Source of the DNA: Nitrosomonas marina
Lineage (GTDB): Bacteria > Pseudomonadota > Gammaproteobacteria > Burkholderiales > Nitrosomonadaceae
Direction of reading: 5' to 3'
Assembly (NCBI RefSeq): GCF_900110145.1
Contig: NZ_FOCP01000001.1
Coordinates: 243,165-307,164, forward strand
Length of the DNA stretch: 64,000 nucleotides
Made by a program: the position numbers and the translations under genes. A model generated the notes under the pieces. The model saw only the letters and a program-made list of their open reading frames with translations. It had not been told where the DNA came from and made no database searches. Position 1 is the first letter of the stretch. Each line of letters opens with the position of its first letter. This document shows, in pieces, positions 9,083 through 17,362 of the stretch.

Positions 9083-9724
9083 CTATTTAATAATTCTTTT
9101 GAGCGACCTCAGGTTGGGCACTCTGATTAGGTCCGTTTTATTGAATGTAAATAAAAACAAAAGAGTATAGTCATTATAAAATGTCTCTGTCCAATAGGGC
9201 GGTGTTGAGTGAACAAATCGGCCGGACGGCAATTCGAAAATGTTCAAATAGAAGTTTGCATACCCTATCTGGTTCTGTGATTTATAGACGGACAATTCAG
9301 GCACTGAAATCGGCAGTAACGTTCCACTGATCGGTGGAATACCAAAAAATGTCTCACCATACTCGGTACCTAACGAATTAACAACAACATTTACACGATA
9401 CTGTGCATTCTTTGGATTTGCCAGCACATAACCCTGTTTTCCCAGCCAGCCCCCAACAATCTCTCCAATAAACGCGCTGTCTTTACTCAACCCGGTTGTC
9501 GTCATTGTGACTTTCGAACCTTTCGGAATCGATACGAAATCGTATGCCTGCCGGTCCAGACTTCTTGAAACAGCCTCGCTCTGAAGTAATTGCTCGATAG
9601 CAGTTTTGGGAGATTGCGTCGTCTTTTGTGTTGTAGAGCAGGCGGACATCATCAATACAGAAACTATGCCTGATACGGACAATCCTATTTTTTTATTTAT
9701 ACGCACTTTCGATATGTGCCCCAT
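9083..9724 (-). CDS. Predicted lipoprotein of unknown function
   Basis: 213 residues with a lipoprotein signal peptide: basic N-region, hydrophobic SVSGIVSVLMM, then SAC as the lipobox with the modified Cys near residue 29. The mature part has a GSKVTMTTTG strand, a GGWLGKQGYV segment and an aromatic C-terminal half. I do not recognise a family. It converges on the decarboxylase gene and stands apart from the next minus-strand genes, so context gives little help. No clear ribosome site is seen at the chosen ATG. Confidence 0.65.
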   Translation of the reverse strand: MGHISKVRINKKIGLSVSGIVSVLMMSACSTTQKTTQSPKTAIEQLLQSEAVSRSLDRQAYDFVSIPKGSKVTMTTTGLSKDSAFIGEIVGGWLGKQGYVLANPKNAQYRVNVVVNSLGTEYGETFFGIPPISGTLLPISVPELSVYKSQNQIGYANFYLNIFELPSGRFVHSTPPYWTETFYNDYTLLFLFTFNKTDLIRVPNLRSLKRIIK

Positions 9725-9997
9725 ATATTCAATTAATTATTGGCTATATTCCTGCTGGACCAGATTTCAGGCGAGGTTCGATACCGCTTCTCCAGCGGTT
9801 ATTCCTCAACCCGGTCATAACAGTCAGAGAGCCTGTGAAATCAGGTTTTTAAAGTAATGGCCAGAAGTTGCATGACCAGAAATCGAAAGGTATTGCGGAC
9901 AAGAAAAAATGTAGCTAAAACATCCGGTAGTTTTCAGCCGTCTTGCGCTCAAGCATTGCCTGCTAAAACATGACCGATAACAATTGCTGCTAAATTT

Positions 9998-11857
9998 TCA
10001 TGACTTGGTAGCAGCAACAATATCATCCGCTGCCTTTTCTGCCGCCATATAAATTGAAGTCAAAATAAAAAAACCCGGAATCTTTGGAAAAATAGAAGCA
10101 TCCACTATTCTCAGATTCTTTGTGCCATATACACGAAACTTACTGTCGACTACACCATTCTGGTCGCGCGGTTTCATTGCACAGCTTCCGCAGGCATGGT
10201 GCCCCCAGGCTTCGTTCTTTACAAAATCCTTAACCACTTCATCTTTATCTTTATTCCGACCACCTGGCAGGATTTCTTTATCAACAAGGTCTGCTATCGA
10301 TTTAGACAGTTTTTCACGGCAAAATTTTACGATCTCAACAACACCATCCAAATCCTCGTTATTGACATCAGTCCCTTCATTAAAATAATGAAAATTGATG
10401 TAAGGGCGTTTCCTTGGGTCTGTCCCAGCCAGTTTCACACGTCCGCCTGTATTGCACGTATGTGCTTTTAAAATTGTCCATGATAAAAAGTCAGGCTTTC
10501 TTAATTCAGCAGAATAATTTTTATAATATCCATGAAAATCTCCCAGAAATCCCATAAGAAAAATGTCCGGAACAGATTTATCGGGAGATGAGCGCATAAT
10601 TGAGGAGACCATTACACCATTGGTAGCATATAACCCTTTCCGGTATTTTTCCCATTTTTTAAAGTGCGCGTCGTTAATATCGAATTCTGCTCCTTGCAGG
10701 AAATTCCAGGGATGCTTCATTTTGTTGACCACACTGATTTCATAGCGATCCTGAAGATTTCTGCCAACGCCTTCAAGATTCAGCTTCTGCCGAATACCCA
10801 TATCGCTGAGATGATCTTTGGGCCCTATGCCGGACAGCATCAGCAGTTGGGGTGTATTAAACGCACCTCCGGCAATAATAATCTCTTTATTGACTTTCAC
10901 TTGTTTGATCAGCCCTTTTTCACCACTGCAATTTTGATGCGCTTCATAAATCCGCTCACCTTGCAGATATTCAATGCCGGTCGCGCGCTCAGGATCTGCC
11001 TCGTCAAACAGAATCCTTGATGCCAAACAGTGTAAACGTATATGCAGATTTCTCGAATACTTCGATTGCGCATCGAGAAGCAGCTCACGGGTGCCATGTC
11101 GTGTAAATCTGGCGGTTGTCAAAGGCGTGTAATATATGCCGTTCTCTCGAATATCATTCAACCGCGCATCATTGGGATCGAAGCGTCCGCGCAACAATCG
11201 CTTGATTTTCAGCCATAAACTCCCACCTCTTGAAATGATAGCGATTCTCGTTTTTATAAACAGTTTTAAAATGCGGTACTCTAACAACGCCCTGAAGAGA
11301 ATTTTTTTTTCAGTACGTAACCAGCCTTGCCAACCATGGCCGCTGATATCCAGCCCCAAGAAACTGAACAGTCTGCTTAGTGGCCGATAATGACAATCTT
11401 CCATACGCCTGAAATAATGCCGCATTTTAGCTGCGCTCCAGGAATCGTCCTTCATTGTTTCAGCGATATAATCCCAGTCGGCATTATCCGGATACACAGC
11501 AATCATTGCGTTATGACTGGTACAGCCACCGAGTGTGCCCGCCCGAGGATACAGAACGCCGTCATGCTCCGCACTGTATTTAGAGTCACGCTGTTGCTGT
11601 GCATTATCCTGATAGTGCCTTACCCAGAAATCCCAGGAGAGATCCGGATGTTCCGCTGCAAATGGATGAAAAACCGGCACGCTGTAATCAGCCACCACAT
11701 TACGGTGATGATTACTGCGATCACTTTCATTACTTACCGGATCTCCGCCAGCTTCAAGTACTAAAACACGAAATCCCGCCTGCGCCAGACGGGCAGCGAC
11801 CACGCCGCCGCCCGCACCGGAACCTACAACGATATAATCAAACACCTCTTCAGACAT
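9998..11857 (-). CDS. GMC-family FAD oxidoreductase (choline dehydrogenase/cholesterol oxidase-like)
   Basis: About 619 residues. The N-terminal FAD-binding motif (DYIVVGSGAGGGVVAARLA) and the GMC signatures around GTLGGCTSHNAM and GAFNTPQLLMLSGIGP are clear. The C-terminal part has the active-site region WGHHACGSCAMKP and the closing RIVDASIFPKIPGFF. GMC enzymes oxidise alcohol groups of sugars, sterols or long-chain alcohols. The gene follows the large di-haem cytochrome by 13 bases on the same strand, which suggests the cytochrome accepts its electrons. No signal peptide is visible, unlike the cytochrome. ATG at 11857 is preferred over a GTG two codons upstream because TAGGTGG lies just before it. 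Confidence 0.9.
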   Translation of the reverse strand: MSEEVFDYIVVGSGAGGGVVAARLAQAGFRVLVLEAGGDPVSNESDRSNHHRNVVADYSVPVFHPFAAEHPDLSWDFWVRHYQDNAQQQRDSKYSAEHDGVLYPRAGTLGGCTSHNAMIAVYPDNADWDYIAETMKDDSWSAAKMRHYFRRMEDCHYRPLSRLFSFLGLDISGHGWQGWLRTEKKILFRALLEYRILKLFIKTRIAIISRGGSLWLKIKRLLRGRFDPNDARLNDIRENGIYYTPLTTARFTRHGTRELLLDAQSKYSRNLHIRLHCLASRILFDEADPERATGIEYLQGERIYEAHQNCSGEKGLIKQVKVNKEIIIAGGAFNTPQLLMLSGIGPKDHLSDMGIRQKLNLEGVGRNLQDRYEISVVNKMKHPWNFLQGAEFDINDAHFKKWEKYRKGLYATNGVMVSSIMRSSPDKSVPDIFLMGFLGDFHGYYKNYSAELRKPDFLSWTILKAHTCNTGGRVKLAGTDPRKRPYINFHYFNEGTDVNNEDLDGVVEIVKFCREKLSKSIADLVDKEILPGGRNKDKDEVVKDFVKNEAWGHHACGSCAMKPRDQNGVVDSKFRVYGTKNLRIVDASIFPKIPGFFILTSIYMAAEKAADDIVAATKS

Positions 11858-11870
11858 AACCACCTACGGC

Positions 11871-14702
11871 CTAGAAGGTTTTGAGATAAGCGATCAAGGC
11901 CTGCTTATCATCATCAGATAGCTCAACGCCAAAGTAATGCCCGCGGTTAACAACATAATCGGGACATTTACTCAAATCGAGCAGAGAGTTGACAAGATTA
12001 CTGTTGTAAAAAACTGACTTGGCGTGTGCTTTCACTGCGGGCGTCACTAATTCCTCTGGTGTGCAGGTTCCTCCCAACTCCTTGGCAACACTCAGAAAAT
12101 CCAGACCGATCCGGGCAAGTTTCATTAAGTGGTCGAATCCCATTTCTTCATCATGATCAGGGATAACTTTTGTATTTACCAATAGATTGACAGGCATACC
12201 CTCAGGAAACGGACCGGCTTTAAAATCGCCATTTTTCTCAAATGCCCACGGGGCGATCCAGTTTAACAACCCGCCAAAAGTCTTGGCACCCGGTATATAA
12301 CCAGCCGGTATCTTTACGCAACTTGCCGCTGTTGTGCGATAAATATATCCTGGTACAGGCGTAGCAGTTTCGCCATCCATTCTCCGCTGGTCAGGATTCA
12401 ACATTTTATTGATTGAATCATAAAATACCGCCATCCTGCTCGACACACCAGGGTTATAGGGATCAGCACCGCCATATGCTTTCTGATAGGTATCAGGATA
12501 CATATGTTGATAGCCCTTGCTTTCATGTGAATAATCGCTTTTCTCATAAGCATATTCACCGGCAGCACCCGAATAATTACCATAAGCTTCTTCGGCAGCT
12601 TCATAATACTCAATATGCCCTACTGAGTTATTGAGTAAAAACGGGGCCGTAGACCAAAGACTGATCAGAGAGGCAGGACGGGTGTAACCCCGGCCATTAC
12701 CCAATGGCTGGAATGTACTGGCTTCGCCGGAGACAGGATGATGTACAACCAGTTCGCCTGCCGCAGGCAGTTGCTTGTAGGAAGTGGAAGTAAAATTGTC
12801 CCAGATGTCTCCTTTTAGGCCATTCGTCGCGAGCGGGCTGCAAGCATTGGTTTGCAGCAAATCAACAGGAATGCGTCTCTCGGTCGACAGAAAATTGTCA
12901 CATAAAAACGGGTCCTTACCTTCGGGACAAGTTTCATCACGTTCTTCAGAAAAAACCAATTCTTTCATTTTTTCCTTGAATTCATCGGTCTGAGTCCATT
13001 CCCAGTACTTGTCCCAGCATTTACGGTAATTTGCCCCATTGCCCCCCCCGACACATTCACCCGTATCGATACCGGATTCCGGTGGTGATTCAGGAATTTT
13101 ACTGGAATGACAAGCAGCGCAATTTTCAGCAAAAACTATTCTACCGCGATCAAGAACATCGTTATCCGCTGAGAGATAGTTTTCTCCATCAGGCGCATCT
13201 TTTAGGTCATCAGGCGACGCACTTACTAGAAAAAAGATAGCCATATCGGCCGTTTGGTCTTCAGTAGCATTCCAATAACTGGAATTTTTCTGAGCATCGG
13301 CAATTCTAATAGGGGTAATCTTTTGAGTACCAATAACGGGATAAAAGTGTGTTAACCACTCTTCACTAAACAAACCGATATTTAAATAAACACGGTTTAA
13401 CGCACCGAGAACCCCAACAGAATCAGCTCCATCCTTCAGCACTCGCGCGGTTTTTATCTGTCCTGTAGATTTATCCCAAAATGCGCCTAATTCGTTTGTT
13501 TGCGGATAATCATTAAACTGTTTGTTATCCAGCTCATCTCCCGTCAACTGTTCTCCACCCCATCTTAGTGTTGGCAGCAAACGCGAACCGAGACTGTAAA
13601 CCGCGTTCATGGTGCGCGGATTGTTTATATAATCAGTCGAGATTAACGATGTATCCAGCGCGCCAGGAGGATTGGTATGAAACAGTTGATAAATGAAGTT
13701 GTGCTCTTGTTTCGCCGGCATATGCGGATTGCCAGGATCCCTGGGTTCATTGTCCCAGAAGAAAATGCGGTTTACCCAGAAGTATTGGGCACCCGGGTTT
13801 GAATTCAGCTCAGACCACTTGGGATTCTCCGGATCAGCCGGAGGATTGACCGGACTGGGACCAACGTGGCAAAAAGCGCATGACATACCAACGCGGTACG
13901 GTCTGACTAATTCCTTGTCATAGAAAAAATCCGGATTTGTATAATATCCGTCATTATTCTTCCCGGATGCCTGGCCTTCCTTCCATTTCTTAGCGGCCGC
14001 TTCGTCAAAGTTTGGATTGGGAAACAAGCGCAAACCCACTATCCCCGATGGTTCGCCATAAAATGAACCCACGGGAATGTTCTTGCCCCGAGCGCCTATG
14101 GCTACACCTGGATATTTTTCTGCATCAGCAAACGGATCTTCAGGGCAGCCATTAGCAGGATCGACAATTCGCTTATCCAGCCATAACCCATATTCATCGG
14201 GCTCAGTTGCTTTTTCAAAGCAGGGTTCATTGACAAGACCCAGATAAGCCCATCGTGTATCCCGGCCATATCCCTGACTGGGATGAGAAGACAGTATTTT
14301 TAGTAAGTCATAGGTTCCGAACGTATATTTATTGGCCATTTCATCCCAGAAACGATCATTACCTCCGGTCCAGACAATCCAGCTGTTCTGTCCTTTTATA
14401 GCAGCCTCTCGTACTTCCTCAGGCGCTATCTTCAATACTTCCGCCCACTGTTTGAAAACACCGATATCCGCGTTTTCTTGTTTTAGAACGCCCTTATCCA
14501 TTTCAACAAAATAAGGTTCTGCCGCTGCCGGGAAACTGTCAGCCATTCTACCGGCAAGAATGGCTTCATCTTTCATCTCGCCAATCTTGGAATAATCAGG
14601 CAATACCCATGCCCTCACAGCCAATATAATCGCGGTTACAATGATTAAGGCCAGTATGAACAACGTCACAAACGTTCTTTTAAGTACTTTAGCAATACTC
14701 AT
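11871..14702 (-). CDS. Large di-haem c-type cytochrome, possibly RoxA/MauG-like
   Basis: 943 residues with a single N-terminal membrane anchor (TLFILALIIVTAIILAV) and two haem c motifs, CAFCH near residue 274 and CAACH near residue 528. The C-terminal half contains NACSPLATNGLKGDIWDNF and a TRPASLISLWSTAPFLLNNS segment, which recalls rubber oxygenase RoxA and related di-haem peroxidase-like proteins; this resemblance is from memory and unverified. It should be periplasmic and membrane-tethered. It lies just upstream of the GMC oxidoreductase in a two-gene operon, so it may be that enzyme's electron acceptor or a dioxygenase in its own right. A GGGGGG stretch precedes the ATG. Confidence 0.8.
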   Translation of the reverse strand: MSIAKVLKRTFVTLFILALIIVTAIILAVRAWVLPDYSKIGEMKDEAILAGRMADSFPAAAEPYFVEMDKGVLKQENADIGVFKQWAEVLKIAPEEVREAAIKGQNSWIVWTGGNDRFWDEMANKYTFGTYDLLKILSSHPSQGYGRDTRWAYLGLVNEPCFEKATEPDEYGLWLDKRIVDPANGCPEDPFADAEKYPGVAIGARGKNIPVGSFYGEPSGIVGLRLFPNPNFDEAAAKKWKEGQASGKNNDGYYTNPDFFYDKELVRPYRVGMSCAFCHVGPSPVNPPADPENPKWSELNSNPGAQYFWVNRIFFWDNEPRDPGNPHMPAKQEHNFIYQLFHTNPPGALDTSLISTDYINNPRTMNAVYSLGSRLLPTLRWGGEQLTGDELDNKQFNDYPQTNELGAFWDKSTGQIKTARVLKDGADSVGVLGALNRVYLNIGLFSEEWLTHFYPVIGTQKITPIRIADAQKNSSYWNATEDQTADMAIFFLVSASPDDLKDAPDGENYLSADNDVLDRGRIVFAENCAACHSSKIPESPPESGIDTGECVGGGNGANYRKCWDKYWEWTQTDEFKEKMKELVFSEERDETCPEGKDPFLCDNFLSTERRIPVDLLQTNACSPLATNGLKGDIWDNFTSTSYKQLPAAGELVVHHPVSGEASTFQPLGNGRGYTRPASLISLWSTAPFLLNNSVGHIEYYEAAEEAYGNYSGAAGEYAYEKSDYSHESKGYQHMYPDTYQKAYGGADPYNPGVSSRMAVFYDSINKMLNPDQRRMDGETATPVPGYIYRTTAASCVKIPAGYIPGAKTFGGLLNWIAPWAFEKNGDFKAGPFPEGMPVNLLVNTKVIPDHDEEMGFDHLMKLARIGLDFLSVAKELGGTCTPEELVTPAVKAHAKSVFYNSNLVNSLLDLSKCPDYVVNRGHYFGVELSDDDKQALIAYLKTF

Positions 14703-14948
14703 CGCCAGTCCCCCCTGTAATATTAAATAATCTATCTAAATCACTTATTACATACAATTTATATTGCGCTGTCTGTATAACCGGGCACTTTCTAAACAAC
14801 TATAACATTAGCCATTCTACGTCAAACATATAACTGTTACTATTTCTAATTTACATCAAGTTTGCTCGAGTTAAAAGCTACTGCTAAAGCGGCGTCGCTC
14901 CATATGTACAAAAATATATGACAAGGCAGTGCTACCAACACGGTCAAG

Positions 14949-15221
14949 TCATGCTCGCACACATACAGTCATGCGACTGTTAACAGTTTCATGATTAGAG
15001 AATATTGATAGCTGCAGCCCAGAACAAGAACGAACAGAACCCATTGCAATCAACATAAACATGGAACCAGTATCTATATCCTGATTAGCAGCGGATTTCC
15101 CATTTATTCCACAAATTTCATCGCCTCCTTCAATCAGCGTTATTGATGGAACTGATTGCAAAAAAGAATTTTCTTTGCTAATGCGCACAAACGCTTTGTT
15201 GTTAGCATTTTGCTGCTGCAC
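14949..15221 (-). CDS. Small protein of unknown function with GTG start and structured leader
   Basis: 90 residues, not recognised. The case for a real gene is the translation signal: a full AAAGGAGG site at 15227-15234, 5 bases before GTG, and a hairpin abutting that site (15235-15268). The peptide has a hydrophilic N-terminus, an IEGGDEICG stretch, three cysteines and a central hydrophobic run (SMFMLIAMGSV). A double glycine near residue 33 recalls leader-peptide cleavage sites, but no processing or export gene is nearby, so I do not call it a bacteriocin. It lies 246 bases upstream of the cytochrome gene on the same strand. Confidence 0.5.
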   Translation of the reverse strand: MQQQNANNKAFVRISKENSFLQSVPSITLIEGGDEICGINGKSAANQDIDTGSMFMLIAMGSVRSCSGLQLSIFSNHETVNSRMTVCVRA

Positions 15222-15234
15222 TCGTTCCTCCTTT

Positions 15235-15268
15235 CAAAGAAATTAAGCTGTAAGCTGAAATTTCTTTG
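15235..15268 (-). promoter_or_regulatory. Leader hairpin abutting a Shine-Dalgarno site
   Basis: CAAAGAAATT (15235-15244) pairs perfectly with AATTTCTTTG (15259-15268), and an inner AGCT/AGCT pair (15246-15249 and 15253-15256) closes over a 3-base loop. On the minus strand the foot of this hairpin touches the AAAGGAGG ribosome site of the 90-residue gene. Such placement can modulate ribosome access or protect the mRNA 5' end. No ligand-binding riboswitch class is recognised. Confidence 0.55.
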
Positions 15269-16661
15269 CAGACTAGCTTGCGAAGTAAACTGCTTTATGT
15301 GGTATGGAAAGATAGCGATATTCAGTCAGAATCTCTGTGAGAAAACTCACAATTCACACATGCATAAGTATCAATTTTTATATTGTAAATACTTGTTTGA
15401 AATTAACATATCAAAAAATTTTCTGGTTCCATGTAATCCTAAGTGGTTGTCCTCCAAATGATACGCATAGTACTGATATGAAATGTCGCTTTCCCATTGT
15501 ACAAAGTAATGCGTGAAACATATGCAAGGCATTGGCACCGAATTCTGCATGCATCACAGAATAAGCCAGGATGAATATCGTCTGAATTCACTTTATAGAC
15601 ATACCAATTTTTTTCTGCTATCTTGCTTTCACAAAACCATAGCATAAAAATGGTTTTAAGATGGACAAATTGAACCAGCTCTAACTGCGAACGAAATGTA
15701 AAAAAAACAATTCTGCTATTAAGCAGTTTGTGCGGCCCACATTGTGTTCGTTTAAATTTAATCGAGACATTAATAACACAATACAACTGACAAATAACCG
15801 ATCGCTGTAAAAAATTCGTTACATAATTGTCCCTCATCAACTGACAGACGGCCAGCGATGAGTGAATACAACGTCATACATTCAGGAATGTGAGGATTAT
15901 GAAACAATTAATGATGGTCCGAAAATTGACTTTACTGCCGGTCCAATATTACAGCTCCAGTCCTAGTACGGTTATTATGATTTATCTAACGAAATCAACA
16001 AAATTCTACACATTGATTTCGATACTATCCGACAAGTCATGGCTCATTACAGAAGTTAGCTCACGACTGTTTGTCATTAAAGATTGCGTATTAGAGAACG
16101 ATGTCCGAAAAACATCCGTCAACACGGACTTTGCCTTCAGTAAAACAGACAATACAGCTACGCAATCAGCACAATCTCATTCAATCCCGGGCTTTTTCCC
16201 TTGTTATGGCATACCGTTAGATAAGTTTTCTCTCCGATCATACAAGATTAACGCCAATAGTTATATCATCGCAATTATCTTCCATTCCAGTGATAAAACG
16301 CATGTCGATAGCGACTTAATTGCTGAGGGTTTTATTGAGCAAAAATCAACTGACCTTCTGCGGACAATCAGATTGTATGCTCCGTTACATTGTCATGCGA
16401 AGGAAAATGATGTTCAAAGCAGCAACGCCCTCAGAACATGGAATACAACCGGTTTTTCATGACAACCCGCCGATAGAAACACATGATTACTTTATTTTGC
16501 ACTATTTTTTCCAGGAGGAACGGAATCCTACAAAGACAGCACAACAGTTGAAATGATTCGCTCGGCGATGTGATTTTTCTCATAGCTTTCATTGATGACT
16601 TTATGTTTTGCTTGAGTCTCTGGTGTTTTAGGCAGAATATTAGTTTAACTAAGGAAGAATT
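15269..16661. other. Low-coding stretch with possible decayed ORFs
   Basis: I see no convincing gene. A plus-strand frame opens at 15890 (GTG, or ATG at 15899) and runs to 16462 (190 residues), but its composition is unlike a folded protein. A different plus frame from GTG 15862 reads more naturally (ending GPKIDFTAGPILQLQS at a TAG, then continuing as YGYYDLSNEINKILHIDFD to another stop). That pattern suggests remnants of an old gene. A minus-strand frame at 15439-15840 looks non-coding. The whole stretch is AT-rich and lies between the cytochrome operon and the oxygenase genes. Confidence 0.4.
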
Positions 16662-17168
16662 ATGGCAAACAATGACTTTTCTTCGATACCGGCTACTGCA
16701 GCCATGCACCGAATCAGCCTAATCAGACTTGCATTGGCAACAGGCAACACGGATTCCATCAAAATCGATGAGGCAACTGTCGATCACATAACTGTTAAAG
16801 GTCTAAAATTTGAAATGGACGCTGGTACAACAGCACTGGTGAACTGTCGTGACAGAAGTACAAAATTCCAATGGCCGATTCAATGCACTGTAGGAAGAAA
16901 CCTAGGCCAGGCGAATCACGATTGGGCGATGAAGACAAAGACATGGAAATCGCTGTGGAAGCTAATTTATCGATCTTCACTATTCTGGACAAACTGGTTG
17001 ATCACTTCAAACGGCTCGTTCATAAGAACAAGAATTGATAAGGAACCTGCCAAACCAGTCAGTCGACAAACGTGCGTCTTCTTAACTGACGAACCCGGGT
17101 ATATTGACGCATGCCTACGCTGTTGTTCATGTTTCAGCTTCGATGGGTGCCTTATACGGCACAAATGA
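16662..17168 (+). pseudogene. Unrecognised gene, probably truncated by frameshift
   Basis: An ATG with a good AAGGAAG site opens a frame whose first 65 or so residues read like a genuine protein (SIPATAAMHRISLIRLA, then VDHITVKGLKFEMDAGTTAL). After about position 16850 the same frame becomes Trp- and Cys-rich and unconvincing up to its stop at 17168. A second frame, starting at 16871, looks protein-like instead. This points to a frameshifted or recombined gene whose N-terminal part survives. I cannot name the family. It lies upstream of the cyclooxygenase-like gene, but more than 190 bases separate them. Confidence 0.4.
16871..17038 (+). CDS. Possible 55-residue small protein or C-terminal remnant
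   Basis: ATG at 16871 opens a 55-residue frame overlapping the preceding ORF. Its C-terminal half, DMEIAVEANLSIFTILDKLV followed by a basic tail, looks like an amphipathic helix and is more protein-like than the overlapping frame. No good ribosome site precedes it. It is either the displaced 3' end of the upstream gene after a frameshift or a separate small gene. Unrecognised. Confidence 0.3.
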   Translation: MADSMHCRKKPRPGESRLGDEDKDMEIAVEANLSIFTILDKLVDHFKRLVHKNKN

Positions 17169-17362
17169 ATCTTTTCCCAGCAATATAATTGTTATGTATA
17201 TGTCTGCCTGGTACATCGTATTACCGCTACGACATTCTACAATTGAAATTTTTCTTATAAATTACATTCACAACAAAATATTAATCTAATATCAGAACTG
17301 TTCTTTAGATGCGAAAAAAGCGTGCAGCATAACAACTAATTAATACAATAAGGAGCGCAGCA
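17039..17362. other. Upstream region of the cyclooxygenase-like gene
   Basis: Apart from the tail of the frame described above, no gene is seen. The last 150 bases are AT-rich and should hold the promoter for the lipid-oxygenase genes; I could not pick one pair of -35/-10 boxes with confidence. The ribosome site AAGGAG sits at the very end. Confidence 0.4.

Noticed and set aside
14949..15221. Double-glycine bacteriocin precursor
   Set aside because: IEGG is suggestive, but no peptidase-transporter, modification or immunity gene is nearby.
15439..15840. 133-codon minus-strand frame
   Set aside because: Composition is not protein-like, there is no ribosome site, and it lies in an AT-rich decayed stretch.
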